From assembly GCF_028462125.1 (NCBI RefSeq), contig NZ_CP115468.1, positions 2,907,559-2,971,558 of the forward strand: DNA of 64,000 nt, read 5' to 3'. Below the pieces are notes generated by a model. It made no database searches. It was given only the letters and a program-made list of their open reading frames with translations, and was not told where the DNA came from. Shown here piece by piece: positions 53,798 to 64,000 of the stretch. The DNA is from Leptospira sp. GIMC2001. GTDB taxonomy: Bacteria; Spirochaetota; Leptospiria; Leptospirales; Leptospiraceae. The position numbers and the translations under genes were made by a program. The number at the start of each line of letters is the position of its first letter. Positions within the stretch are counted from its first letter, which is position 1.

Positions 53798-55090
53798 GTG
53801 GATTGGAAGAGTTACTATAAAGACAGATTAGTTACATCCGACGAGGCAATTGCAAACATCAAACCAAATGACAGAGTTTTCTTAAGTGGGAATGTCACTA
53901 CACCCAACCATCTAGTTCAAGCTCTTGCAAAGAGAGCTCCTTCGCTTTCCAATATAGAACTCAATCACTTACTTACCTTTGGTGAAGATCCTTTTATCAA
54001 TATTCCCCAAGTTTTTAATAATGCTTGGTTTCTTGGCCCAAGTATTCGCAAAGCTGTAAATGAAGGCAAATCACAATACATTCCTATTTTTCTCAGAGAA
54101 ATTGCAACACTTGTTCGTTCAGGCAATTGGGATATCAATGTAGCTTTAATCAATGTTAGCCCACCAGATCGTTTTGGATTCATGTCTTATGGAGCGGAAG
54201 TATCCATAACCAAGCCTTGTGCGGAAGCAGCAAAAATTGTCATAGCACAAGTAAATAATTTGATGCCTCGAACATTAGGAGATAGTTTTCTTCATGTAAA
54301 TGAAGTAGATTTCTTTGTTGAGATGGATGAGCCGCTTGTTGAACTTCCAGCTAAGCCTGCAAGCGCAGTAGAATTAGAAATTGGACAGAGAATTGCCGCA
54401 ATTATTGAAGATGGTTCCACTCTACAAATGGGTATTGGCGGAATTCCCAATGCCGTATTACAATCATTAGGTTCTAAAACTGGATTAGGGATTCATACAG
54501 AGATGCTCTCAGATGGAGTCTTACCTCTACTTGAGTCGGGAGTAATCAATAATCAAAATAAGGGAATCCATCGTGGCAAGACGATTACTGGATTTGCTAT
54601 GGGCAGTAAGAAATTGTATGATTATATTGATAATAATCCCATGTTCGAGTTCCGACCTAGTCATTTCACGAACGATCCATTCATGATTGCTCAGAACAAT
54701 AAAATGGTTGCGATCAATTCCGCCATTGAAGTGGATCTTACAGGACAGGTTGTTGCTGATTCCATCGGAACGAATATCTATAGCGGAATTGGCGGGCAAT
54801 TGGATTTTATTCGTGGTGCAGCAAGAGCAAGAAATGAAGGAGGCAAACCGATCATCGCCCTTCCATCAACTGCGAAATCTGGAAAAGAGTCTCGCATAAC
54901 ACCATTTATAAAACAAGGTGCTGGTGTTGTAACATCTCGTGGTGACGTACATTTTGTTGCAACCGAATACGGAATCGTGGATCTATTCGGCAAAAATCTC
55001 AAGCAAAGAGCTGAACTTTTAATTTCGATAGCTCACCCTGATTTTCGAGAGCAACTTACTAAAGAAGCACATTGGTTGAACTTGAGTTAG
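53798..55090 (+). CDS. Acetyl-CoA hydrolase / 4-hydroxybutyrate CoA-transferase family
   Basis: The 430-residue protein matches class I CoA-transferases of the Cat1/AbfT/ACH1 group: FLSGNVTTPNHLVQAL, LINVSPPDRFGFMSYG, LQMGIGGIPNAVL, the catalytic Glu in GIHTEMLSDG, and ALPSTAKSG. It moves CoA between acetyl-CoA and a short acid such as butyrate, succinate or 4-hydroxybutyrate. The GTG start is backed by GGGAG 7 nt upstream. It is coupled to the CBS gene and is followed by the hairpin repeat. Confidence 0.88.
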   Translation: MDWKSYYKDRLVTSDEAIANIKPNDRVFLSGNVTTPNHLVQALAKRAPSLSNIELNHLLTFGEDPFINIPQVFNNAWFLGPSIRKAVNEGKSQYIPIFLREIATLVRSGNWDINVALINVSPPDRFGFMSYGAEVSITKPCAEAAKIVIAQVNNLMPRTLGDSFLHVNEVDFFVEMDEPLVELPAKPASAVELEIGQRIAAIIEDGSTLQMGIGGIPNAVLQSLGSKTGLGIHTEMLSDGVLPLLESGVINNQNKGIHRGKTITGFAMGSKKLYDYIDNNPMFEFRPSHFTNDPFMIAQNNKMVAINSAIEVDLTGQVVADSIGTNIYSGIGGQLDFIRGAARARNEGGKPIIALPSTAKSGKESRITPFIKQGAGVVTSRGDVHFVATEYGIVDLFGKNLKQRAELLISIAHPDFREQLTKEAHWLNLS

Positions 55091-55109
55091 ATGGAGTTTC
55101 CCGCGAGCC

Positions 55110-55125
55110 CGGGGCTTAAGCCCCG
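55110..55125 (+). repeat. CTTAAG-centred hairpin repeat, copy 3
   Basis: CGGGGCTTAAGCCCCG, perfect 16-bp palindrome, 19 nt after the CoA-transferase stop and followed by TTCGTTTGAATCC. Oriented relative to the gene exactly like copies 1 and 2. Confidence 0.8.
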
Positions 55126-55235
55126 TTCGTTTGAATCCATTTTTCAATATATCGATTCAAACATCACGAATGCAAATCAAATCTTCATAATTAACGTAGG
55201 TTATCTAGACATTTGGACATAGATTGATCCACATT

Positions 55236-56126
55236 TCAATCTTCTATCTGCCCACCCCATTCTTCTAAGTGGCTTCGAATAAATCCAACAATGTCTTCTT
55301 GGTTTTTTCGTGGATCAACTGTAGGATGGAGAGCCTCGCCAAACTTAATATATACGGGTCGATCGCGAAATAAATATCCAAAGTCTTTTATAAGACCACC
55401 AGGTACCCAGAAATCAGTCTTCAAGGCTATCGGAATCACTGGAACATTGGCACGTTTGGCTAACTTTGTTGCGATCGAATTGAATTCTTTTGGACGAAAA
55501 ACCAAGTCTCTTGTGCTTTGAGGAAAAATCACAAGAGACAATCCATTTTGCAATTTCTCAACACCTTCTTCCATTACTTTTGTTAGATCTTCTCTTGGAT
55601 TTTCACGTTTAAGTGCGATAGGATTTCTTGACCGCATAATCGGTCCGAATAGATTCCCACGCGTCAGACTTTCTTTAACAACAAATGTGTTAGCTTTATG
55701 CGGAGTTATTACTAATGGCAGGATAAAAGTTTCTAAGACGGACATATGATTTGCAGCAAAAACAACTGGACCATTTGTCTTTAAAATATTTTCAATTCCC
55801 TCAATAATAAATTTACCGCGGTAAGATTCCAGTAGATCCAAAAAATTACCGGCTGTCTCCATCCATAGTTGATCATCATAAATTCCTTTTACGGCATAGG
55901 AACGATTTCGCAATAATTCTCTTAAGTATCCAACTCCGAAACCAAATTGAGACCAAGGCATAAGGAGATCGAGCCAGGATCGAATCCTTTCCTTTGGAGT
56001 GCGGTAGATTAATTTAACGTCGCCTCGATAAGAAATTGGTGATGCAATCTCCTTGCGATTGAGATGAAATTCACCTGCATAGATTGCAGCCTCAGGAATG
56101 ACAACAGACGGTTTATTAATCCTCAC
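55236..56126 (-). CDS. plsC: 1-acylglycerol-3-phosphate acyltransferase-like protein
   Basis: The 296-residue PlsC-type enzyme has block I AANHMSVLETFILP (HX4E), block II around NLFGPIMRSRNPIALK, block III VIFPQSTRDLVF (FPQSTR for the common FPEGTR) and block IV NVPVIPIALK. It should esterify the sn-2 position of lysophosphatidic acid or a related lipid. The GTG start overlaps the upstream membrane-protein gene by 11 bases, with GAGAG upstream, so they are coupled. Confidence 0.82.
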   Translation of the reverse strand: MRINKPSVVIPEAAIYAGEFHLNRKEIASPISYRGDVKLIYRTPKERIRSWLDLLMPWSQFGFGVGYLRELLRNRSYAVKGIYDDQLWMETAGNFLDLLESYRGKFIIEGIENILKTNGPVVFAANHMSVLETFILPLVITPHKANTFVVKESLTRGNLFGPIMRSRNPIALKRENPREDLTKVMEEGVEKLQNGLSLVIFPQSTRDLVFRPKEFNSIATKLAKRANVPVIPIALKTDFWVPGGLIKDFGYLFRDRPVYIKFGEALHPTVDPRKNQEDIVGFIRSHLEEWGGQIED

Positions 56127-56931
56127 CTACGATTCTCTCCACTTCCAAACTTTTTACTTTTTGCGCCATTTGGCTCAAAATCGCCTGAGTAAACTCTTTG
56201 ATGATCTCACCCATTACTTCTGTCTCCATAACTTCTTTTAAAACCTGTCCAATGTCTTCACCAATATTCTTGGAAATATTTTCCATAAATGGAATTCGAG
56301 AAAGAGCACCGGCAAATTCCTTTTCTTTTATCGACTTATTGAACTCTTCAATGATCTGTGATTGGTGGCGATCAATAATTGATTTCGAAAGTGAAGAATA
56401 ATTCAAGTGAACCATAACTTCCTCGACTCTTGAGAGAGATTTTAAAAAAACAGCATCGGATATTGAATCGAGTAATATGTCTTTGAATCGAAAACTCAAT
56501 TCTACCGTTGTGAGTTTTGATACATCCTTATCATTTCCAAATAACTTAGCATAGGCGATCCAAATCTTCAATGCCCGTAATAGTAGAAATGGACGGAAAA
56601 AGTTAAAAGGCAGAACTCCTAAAATCTCATACCAATAAATTTGAAAAAATTGCCATTTGTTTTCGTAATGATAGAATCGCTTGAGAACATCAAATCCCCA
56701 AATTGTGACAACGCATAAATCAAAAATAAGAAAGGCTAAAAGGACATTAGAAGGAAAGAAATTTCCATATGAATTCTGGAATAGGAAAAAAATTAAATCT
56801 AATAGAACGATCGATAGAAAGAATTGATCCTTTCCTGATCCTGGAATGCGACTAAAAAAATTGACCAATCTTTTGAAAAATTTGACCTTTTTATTGGGTT
56901 TCCCCAGACTACTTGTAGTTTCAAGAGGCAT
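56116..56931 (-). CDS. Voltage-sensor-like membrane protein without pore
   Basis: The 271-residue protein has about four hydrophobic helices at 35-135, followed by a long amphipathic helical tail. The segment YWYEILGVLPFNFFRPFLLL and RALKIW resembles the S3-S4 region of voltage-gated cation channels (W.D..a.lPf...+.lR.l+). No selectivity filter or S5-S6 follows. The call is from pattern only. ATG at 56931 has AAGGA 8 nt upstream; a TTG precedes it. It is cotranscribed with plsC. Confidence 0.5.
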   Translation of the reverse strand: MPLETTSSLGKPNKKVKFFKRLVNFFSRIPGSGKDQFFLSIVLLDLIFFLFQNSYGNFFPSNVLLAFLIFDLCVVTIWGFDVLKRFYHYENKWQFFQIYWYEILGVLPFNFFRPFLLLRALKIWIAYAKLFGNDKDVSKLTTVELSFRFKDILLDSISDAVFLKSLSRVEEVMVHLNYSSLSKSIIDRHQSQIIEEFNKSIKEKEFAGALSRIPFMENISKNIGEDIGQVLKEVMETEVMGEIIKEFTQAILSQMAQKVKSLEVERIVGED

Positions 56932-56951
56932 CAATGATTCCTTTTCAAACC

Positions 56952-57731
56952 CTAAAACAATCCAGCATCAGGTAAAGGAAAAATTTCCGCCCGTTTCCTA
57001 TTGTAAACAATTCCCAAAATCTTAGCAAGATTGATCGTATCTTCCTGATTGTATTTTATCAATTTGTGTAAGTAATCATCAATATCTGTTTCGATATAGC
57101 TATTCCACAACTGAACTGCTGCATATCCATTCACCCCGATCAAATCATCGCTTCTTCGGATTCCGAGTTGTTCTTCAGTTCCTTTAAGTCCACCCTTAAT
57201 TCCCATTTTATGAAGAACATGCATTAGATCCATATGTCGATTTGTATTTTTCCATTTCATGGATCTCTCAAGAAATGGAACGTCAAACTTGAATCCATTA
57301 TAAGTTACCAAAATTTTATTTTCGCGACCTTCCCAAAAATCATAAAAATTATCTAAATTTTTTGTTCTTGTAAATTGGTGAATTTGATTTGCTTCATAAA
57401 TACATACGCACGTAACAAAATTTGGATCATATAGACCTGTCGTCTCAATATCCAGATACAAAAACTCATTCTTTAGTTCGCCAAAGATTCTCCATGATTC
57501 TGCATATGGATACCTATCAAAAAAATAACGTGCATTATGTTCATCCAATGCTTTATCCGCTTCATCCATCTCCATTGGTAACTCTTCTTCGAAAAAAACA
57601 GGAGACATTTCCGATCTTAGAACTGATAAATTATTTCGAAGATTATCCCAATTGAAAATTCCTTGGTTCCATAGAAATTTCTCGATTCTTGTATCGACAC
57701 CAGTGAGATGAATAAAACTATTTCGAATCAT
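56952..57731 (-). CDS. RNase H-like 3'-5' exonuclease domain protein (YprB-like)
   Basis: The 259-residue protein has the DEDD-type exonuclease core of the YprB/RNase_H_2 family: EFLYLDIETTGLYDPN (Asp and Glu), LVTYNGFKFDVPFLERS (Asp), HMDLMHVL, and KYNQEDTINLAKIL (Asp). An N-terminal helical segment of about 90 residues (HLTGVDTRIEKFLWNQGIFN) resembles the HhH-like start seen in relatives. It probably degrades single-stranded DNA or RNA. It lies 17 nt upstream of the voltage-sensor-like gene. Confidence 0.8.
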   Translation of the reverse strand: MIRNSFIHLTGVDTRIEKFLWNQGIFNWDNLRNNLSVLRSEMSPVFFEEELPMEMDEADKALDEHNARYFFDRYPYAESWRIFGELKNEFLYLDIETTGLYDPNFVTCVCIYEANQIHQFTRTKNLDNFYDFWEGRENKILVTYNGFKFDVPFLERSMKWKNTNRHMDLMHVLHKMGIKGGLKGTEEQLGIRRSDDLIGVNGYAAVQLWNSYIETDIDDYLHKLIKYNQEDTINLAKILGIVYNRKRAEIFPLPDAGLF

Positions 57732-57770
57732 TTACAGTAGAACCTAAAATTTTGCCATGGAATACATACG

Positions 57771-59006
57771 TTATATTGATCTCTCATTTTCCCATTGTAT
57801 CCAAGAATCAATTCCCTTTCGAAACCGGTCTGGTTCTTCTCCAAAACCAATCCGTATATATCCCTCTTCTTCGAAATTTTTTCCAGGTAATATAAATACT
57901 CCTGTATTATTATAAAGTTCATCTGCATATTTCTCGGAAAGAATTCCAGGTTGCAATTTTGCAAAGCATACAAGCCCAGCACTTGGTTCATGATATTCTT
58001 CTATACTTGGAATTTTATGATAATTATTTCGCATATATTGAATGTTATCTATAACTTTATTCCGAATAGGCTCAATGATTTTTTTTCTTTGCTTGAGGAT
58101 TTCTAATGCCAAGAATTCTGATATTGGATTTACAGTATGTGTTAGATAGTCTTTGAAAGATCTTGCCTGAGCGATTAAATTTTCCTTTGCAACTATCCAA
58201 CCAATTTTTAGTCCGACTACTCCGAAGCATTTAGTTATCGAACCTGTCGCTAAAAAATTCGGATGCATCAATGCACCTGATCTTGTCAGATCCTTTTCAA
58301 AATCTAAAAATCGATAGTGCTCATCGAAGATGACAAAGCTCTCTTCATTGTAATTTTCCAAAAATTTCCAATCCGTATCATTCATGGAATAGCCTGTAGG
58401 ATTGTGAGGATGATTGATAATTGCTAGTTTAGGCTTAGTTTTGAAGAGATGAGTAACACCTAATGAAGCTTTATTAGGATTCCATTTCTTAGAAGATTGA
58501 TCTGAAAAATTTGGATTAGATACATTTGAAATAGATGCATTTAGATTGGATGCAATATCAAAATTTGCATGACTTAAACCTTTTGCTTGGATTGCAAACT
58601 CGGAGTTCATTTGGTTTGGAAATATTTTATCAATCTTACAACCAAGCATTAGCGGTATCTCATACAGCGCTTGGAATGCAGGCCAGAAAAGAGAAACCTG
58701 ATCGCCTTTTTCTAGCAACAAATTGAATAAAATAAACAAAGCTTCACTCGTTCCCGTTGTTACAAGAATGTTATCTGGCGTAACATTGGTATCATAGAGA
58801 TTAGCTATTTCTTCCCTAAGATCTTGACGGCCTGAATTGGGTGAATCATGCAAAGGAATTTTACCCAGAGATGAGATAGGAATATCAAGCGCATTCAGAA
58901 GAGAATCTAAATCAAAATTTCGAACACCGCTCTCTCCCAAATTACAGACTGATTCTAAACGAAATTTTTCCAGTCGATCTTCGATAAAGAATTCTCTAGG
59001 TTTCAC
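57771..59006 (-). CDS. Class I/II PLP-dependent aminotransferase
   Basis: The 411-residue fold-type I aminotransferase shows NILVTTGTSEALFILFN, NHPHNPTGYSMN, FVIFDEHYRFLDF (Asp/Tyr contacts to PLP) and the Schiff-base Lys in TGSITKCFGVVGLKIGW. A C-terminal Arg in RIGFGEEPDRFR is the family carboxylate-binder. About 25 extra residues around position 150-175 (SNLNASISNVSN) form an insertion. The amino donor and product are not evident. It is transcribed 39 nt before the exonuclease gene. Confidence 0.85.
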   Translation of the reverse strand: MKPREFFIEDRLEKFRLESVCNLGESGVRNFDLDSLLNALDIPISSLGKIPLHDSPNSGRQDLREEIANLYDTNVTPDNILVTTGTSEALFILFNLLLEKGDQVSLFWPAFQALYEIPLMLGCKIDKIFPNQMNSEFAIQAKGLSHANFDIASNLNASISNVSNPNFSDQSSKKWNPNKASLGVTHLFKTKPKLAIINHPHNPTGYSMNDTDWKFLENYNEESFVIFDEHYRFLDFEKDLTRSGALMHPNFLATGSITKCFGVVGLKIGWIVAKENLIAQARSFKDYLTHTVNPISEFLALEILKQRKKIIEPIRNKVIDNIQYMRNNYHKIPSIEEYHEPSAGLVCFAKLQPGILSEKYADELYNNTGVFILPGKNFEEEGYIRIGFGEEPDRFRKGIDSWIQWENERSI

Positions 59007-59088
59007 AAAGTCTAGTTTTTAAAAAAACCCTAAAGCATCCATGAGAATTTTAGCTTGATCCTAGTCTTATTCCATCGTCTCTGGAAGT

Positions 59089-60851
59089 ATGCAAGCAACT
59101 GATTTCATCCGTCCCTGGACCCAAGAACCATTCCCTGACGCTATAAAAAAGGAAGCAAACCTCGCACTGGATCAAGCAGAAAAAGGACTCACCAGTGATT
59201 CAATCGAGGCATTTTCTATACCGCTAGAATTTGGAACAGGAGGAATCCGAGGCAAAATTGGGAACGGAATCGGAAGGATGAATGAGTATACAGTCGGACG
59301 TGCATCACTTGGATTTGCGAGATACTTAGTCAAAAAATCCAAAAAACCAAGTCTTGTCATCGCCTACGACTCTCGTCATATGAGCGTTAGGTTCTGTGAG
59401 GTTGCCGCAGGAATTGCTGCAAGCCTCGGAATCAAAGTCTATTACTTTGATGAAGTAACACCGACGCCTATACTTTCTTATGCCGTTCGGTACTATAAAG
59501 CAACCGGAGGAATAGTTTTAACTGCTTCGCACAATCCTCCAGAATATAACGGATTTAAGGCATATTTATCTGACGGTGGACAACTTGTACCTCCTGATGA
59601 TGCAAAAATCATAAAAGCTATTGAGTCTATTCAAGATTGGAATGAAATAAATTTTCTATCCAAATCAGATCCTATATATAAGAAACGAGTTCAGAAAGTT
59701 AGTAAGGATTGTTTCAAGTCGTATCTGAAAGACCTGGAAAAATCAGGGATCATAAGTGATAGTGTCAAGAAAAAAGATCGCGCTGGACTAAGCATCGTTT
59801 ACTCACCGTTACATGGCACTGGTGCAAAATACATGAAGAATACATTAAAAAAGTTCGGATATTCCAATGTATTTCTTGTCCCAGAACAATCTGAACCGAA
59901 TCCGGACTTTCCAACGGTTGCTTTTCCAAACCCAGAAGAGAAAGAAGCTATGGTCTTATGCGAGAAGTGGGCACGAGAGCGAAATGCCCAGGTGTTTATT
60001 GCGACTGATCCAGATGCAGATAGACTTGGGATTGGAGTCCTCAATCGTGAAGGCAACTATACTCTATTAAATGGTAACCAGATTGGAAGTATTCTTGCAG
60101 CTTACCTATGCGAGAGAGTTCGATTCTCCTCTAAGAAAAAGAAAACCGATTTCTATTTGGTAAAAACAATCGTTACAACCGATCTCCAAGAAAAGATAGC
60201 TCAGCAAAATAAGATTAAACTAAAGAATGTTCTCACAGGCTTTAAATATATTGCGGAAGTAATGAAATCTATTGATTCTAAGAAAAATGCGAAATTCCTT
60301 TTCGGAGGAGAAGAATCATACGGTTATTTGCCAGTTGATTTCGTTCGAGATAAGGATGCACTTTCCTCTGCATTACTGTTACTTGAGGTTATAGCTGAAA
60401 AAAAAGATATTCTCGACTACTTGGATTCGATTTATCTTCAATACGGATTGTATCTTGAAGGACTCAAATCCTTGACCTTGGAAGGAAGTAGCGGTAAAGA
60501 AAAAATTAACAACTCTATCAATTCATTGAGAACACAGGATCTGATTGGACGCAAGATTGGGAATAGAGAAATTGTATCCATCATAGACTATAAACAAAAA
60601 CTGGTTAAAGGATTAGCGAAGGATTCAATTTTTAAAGGAATGCCACCATCTAATGTTATTCAGGTTGAACTCTCAGGGAATGCGAAACTTACAATTCGTC
60701 CATCTGGAACTGAACCCAAGGTTAAGATTTATTCATCATTTGCGAGCTTAATTCAGCCCAAGAATAGATCGGAGATTCCAGGATGTATGAGCGAATTGCA
60801 GAAAGAATTGAAAGTATCAGAATCCGAGTTTTGTAAATTGGCTGGATTAGA

Positions 60852-60855
<4 letters not shown>
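59089..60855 (+). CDS. Phosphoglucomutase/phosphomannomutase
   Basis: The 588-residue alpha-D-phosphohexomutase has the four family regions: LEFGTGGIRGKIG at the start, the phosphoserine loop LTASHNPPEYNGFKAY, the metal loop ATDPDADRLGIG, the sugar loop GGEESYGYLPV and the phosphate-binding RPSGTEPKVKIY. It probably interconverts glucose-1-P and glucose-6-P (PGM2-like). Its last bases overlap the argD start (ATGA), placing a sugar-metabolism gene at the head of an amino-acid operon. Confidence 0.93.
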
Positions 60856-63153
<2,298 letters not shown>

Positions 63154-63167
63154 ATCAGGAGTAATTT

Positions 63168-63575
63168 ATGCAATCGGGTATCTCATCATCTGGAAGACCT
63201 TACACAGTAATTGTCGCGGAGAATTCAAAGTTTCAATCCAAGCAATTGCAACAAATTCTGGAATCAGAAGGATACCAAGTTGTGGGAATTGCTGAAACTG
63301 GCAAAGAATTAATCGATTTATATAAGAAAAACAAGCAGGTAGATCTTATAACAATTGAGAACTTTCTGCCAGTTATGGATGGTTATGCGGCATTCTGGGA
63401 ACTGAAAGATCTCGGTGTCATACCAAGAGTATTATTCATATCTGAAGAGAACACACCTGCAGTTATCAAGAGCCTTCTTGATGCAGGTGCAATGGACTAT
63501 ATAGTCAAGCCAATCAAAAGAGAAAAGATCCTAGAAAAAGTTCGAGAGATCATACAAAAGATTCCAAAAGTATAA
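63168..63575 (+). CDS. Single-domain receiver with Glu at the phosphorylation site
   Basis: The 135-residue CheY-like protein has the conserved Lys (DYIVKPIKRE) and Ser (VLFISEEN). The phospho-acceptor position in VDLITIENFLP is Glu64 (codon GAG at 63357-63359), where active receivers have Asp. The acidic pair of receivers (VVDD) is also changed, to VAEN. It thus cannot be phosphorylated normally and may act as a constitutive or binding protein. AGGAG precedes its ATG, 14 nt after leuB, so it belongs to the leuB unit. Confidence 0.85.
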   Translation: MQSGISSSGRPYTVIVAENSKFQSKQLQQILESEGYQVVGIAETGKELIDLYKKNKQVDLITIENFLPVMDGYAAFWELKDLGVIPRVLFISEENTPAVIKSLLDAGAMDYIVKPIKREKILEKVREIIQKIPKV

Positions 63576-63635
63576 AATGCTTTTCTAGAATATTATTTGA
63601 GCATAAAGGAAAATCCAACTGGACTTTCTCGCAGC

Positions 63636-64000
63636 TCAATCTTTTAATATTCTAATGCAGTGAAGATTCCTTCCCTTGTCTCCGCTCCGATGACTAAACC
63701 AATTGGGACTATCTAGAGTTGATTCATTTACATTTATAACTAAAGCCTTTGGATAATAATCCTTTATTTTGGATTGAATATACCCAGACAGATCCAGATT
63801 GTATTTACCTGCGGTATCCTTGGCAATTGCGAATCCAGATTCGAGAAAATAACTCGCGACATCTTCACTCACTTCATAATCCTTTGCTAGGATATGTGAT
63901 CCAATGTAGAATCCAATTTTGGGATTTGTAATTTTACTTTGCCTATCCAATCCTTTCACAGTCTTATTGAATGTATTGGAAATAAATTTCTCTGTGATTC
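63636..64000 (-). CDS. 3' part of an unidentified gene (runs off the right edge)
   Basis: The minus-strand frame is open from the window end to a TAA at 63636-63638. About 120 residues are visible, including NPKIGFYIGSHILAKDYEVS, ESGFAIAKDTAGKYNLDLSG and WFSHRSGDKGRNLHCIR. I do not recognise the family. A GTG at 63959 is possible, but the frame continues upstream (TEKFISNTFNKTVKG), so the gene is more likely cut by the edge. Confidence 0.5.
   Translation of the reverse strand, partial: ITEKFISNTFNKTVKGLDRQSKITNPKIGFYIGSHILAKDYEVSEDVASYFLESGFAIAKDTAGKYNLDLSGYIQSKIKDYYPKALVINVNESTLDSPNWFSHRSGDKGRNLHCIRILKD

Overview
The window looks like chromosome of a low-GC spirochaete, most probably a Leptospira (family Leptospiraceae). 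This rests on gene content, not on a marker gene. Signs are the AT-rich sequence, frequent TTG/GTG starts, many lipoproteins with loose lipoboxes, paired 7TMR-DISM/PP2C signalling proteins, a VKOR-DsbA fusion, a FecR-domain lipoprotein, HadA/HadB-like MaoC proteins and a glycyl-tRNA synthetase of the dimeric type. I saw no rRNA, tRNA, CRISPR array, insertion sequence or prophage. Both edges cut through genes.

Layout. 0-9 kb: hisE, a thioredoxin-TPR protein, a STAS protein with a citrate-synthase-like protein, a cytochrome c lipoprotein, an SDR epimerase, a PaiB-like protein, an alcohol dehydrogenase and a hydrolase/MaoC/MaoC operon. 9-16 kb: a sulfatase-fold lipoprotein overlapping a small gene, an MBL-fold lipoprotein, a small lipoprotein, and a secreted lipase with its foldase. 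16-22 kb: acyltransferase, class II photolyase and clpS, then an AIPR-family (abortive-infection-like) gene and two orphan genes. 22-30 kb: accessory genes, namely a seven-repeat lipoprotein, a YdhR-like protein, a TetR/dehydrogenase pair with twin operators, an ArsR/membrane-protein pair, and a FecR-domain lipoprotein. 29.5-34 kb: a PrsW-like protease translationally coupled to a polytopic protein with a TonB-like C-terminus, glyS and a GNAT. 34-43 kb: an XPB/Ssl2-like domain protein without a helicase, ubiB-feoA-feoB, neuB, an M23 peptidase and VKOR-DsbA. 43-46 kb: hisBHA. 46-52 kb: two large 7TMR-DISM/SpoIIE proteins tail to tail. 52-59 kb: oxyR, a CBS protein, a CoA-transferase, PlsC, a voltage-sensor-like membrane protein, an exonuclease and an aminotransferase. 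59-64 kb: phosphohexomutase-argD-leuB-receiver operon.

The most unusual items are these. (1) A full-length citrate synthase homologue has all three catalytic residues replaced (His to Glu, His to Gln, Asp to Glu) and sits in an operon with a STAS protein. (2) A repeated hairpin element, GGGGCTTAAGCCCC, lies 6-20 nt downstream of three unrelated stop codons, always in the same orientation to the gene, with C-rich sequence after it in two clear cases. (3) A single-domain receiver in the leuB operon has Glu in place of the phospho-accepting Asp. (4) A polytopic membrane protein carries a TonB-like module and overlaps a PrsW-like protease gene. (5) An isolated AIPR gene is a candidate single-gene phage-defence system. 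(6) The lipase and foldase genes are separated by an apparent intrinsic terminator.

How the genes fit together: most of the window is housekeeping biosynthesis (His, Leu, Arg, nucleotide-sugar type reactions), iron uptake, thiol-redox and oxidative-stress functions. Around these sit signal-transduction proteins of the SpoIIE/STAS partner-switching type and cell-envelope lipoproteins. Functions come from motif recognition by eye; no database search was run.
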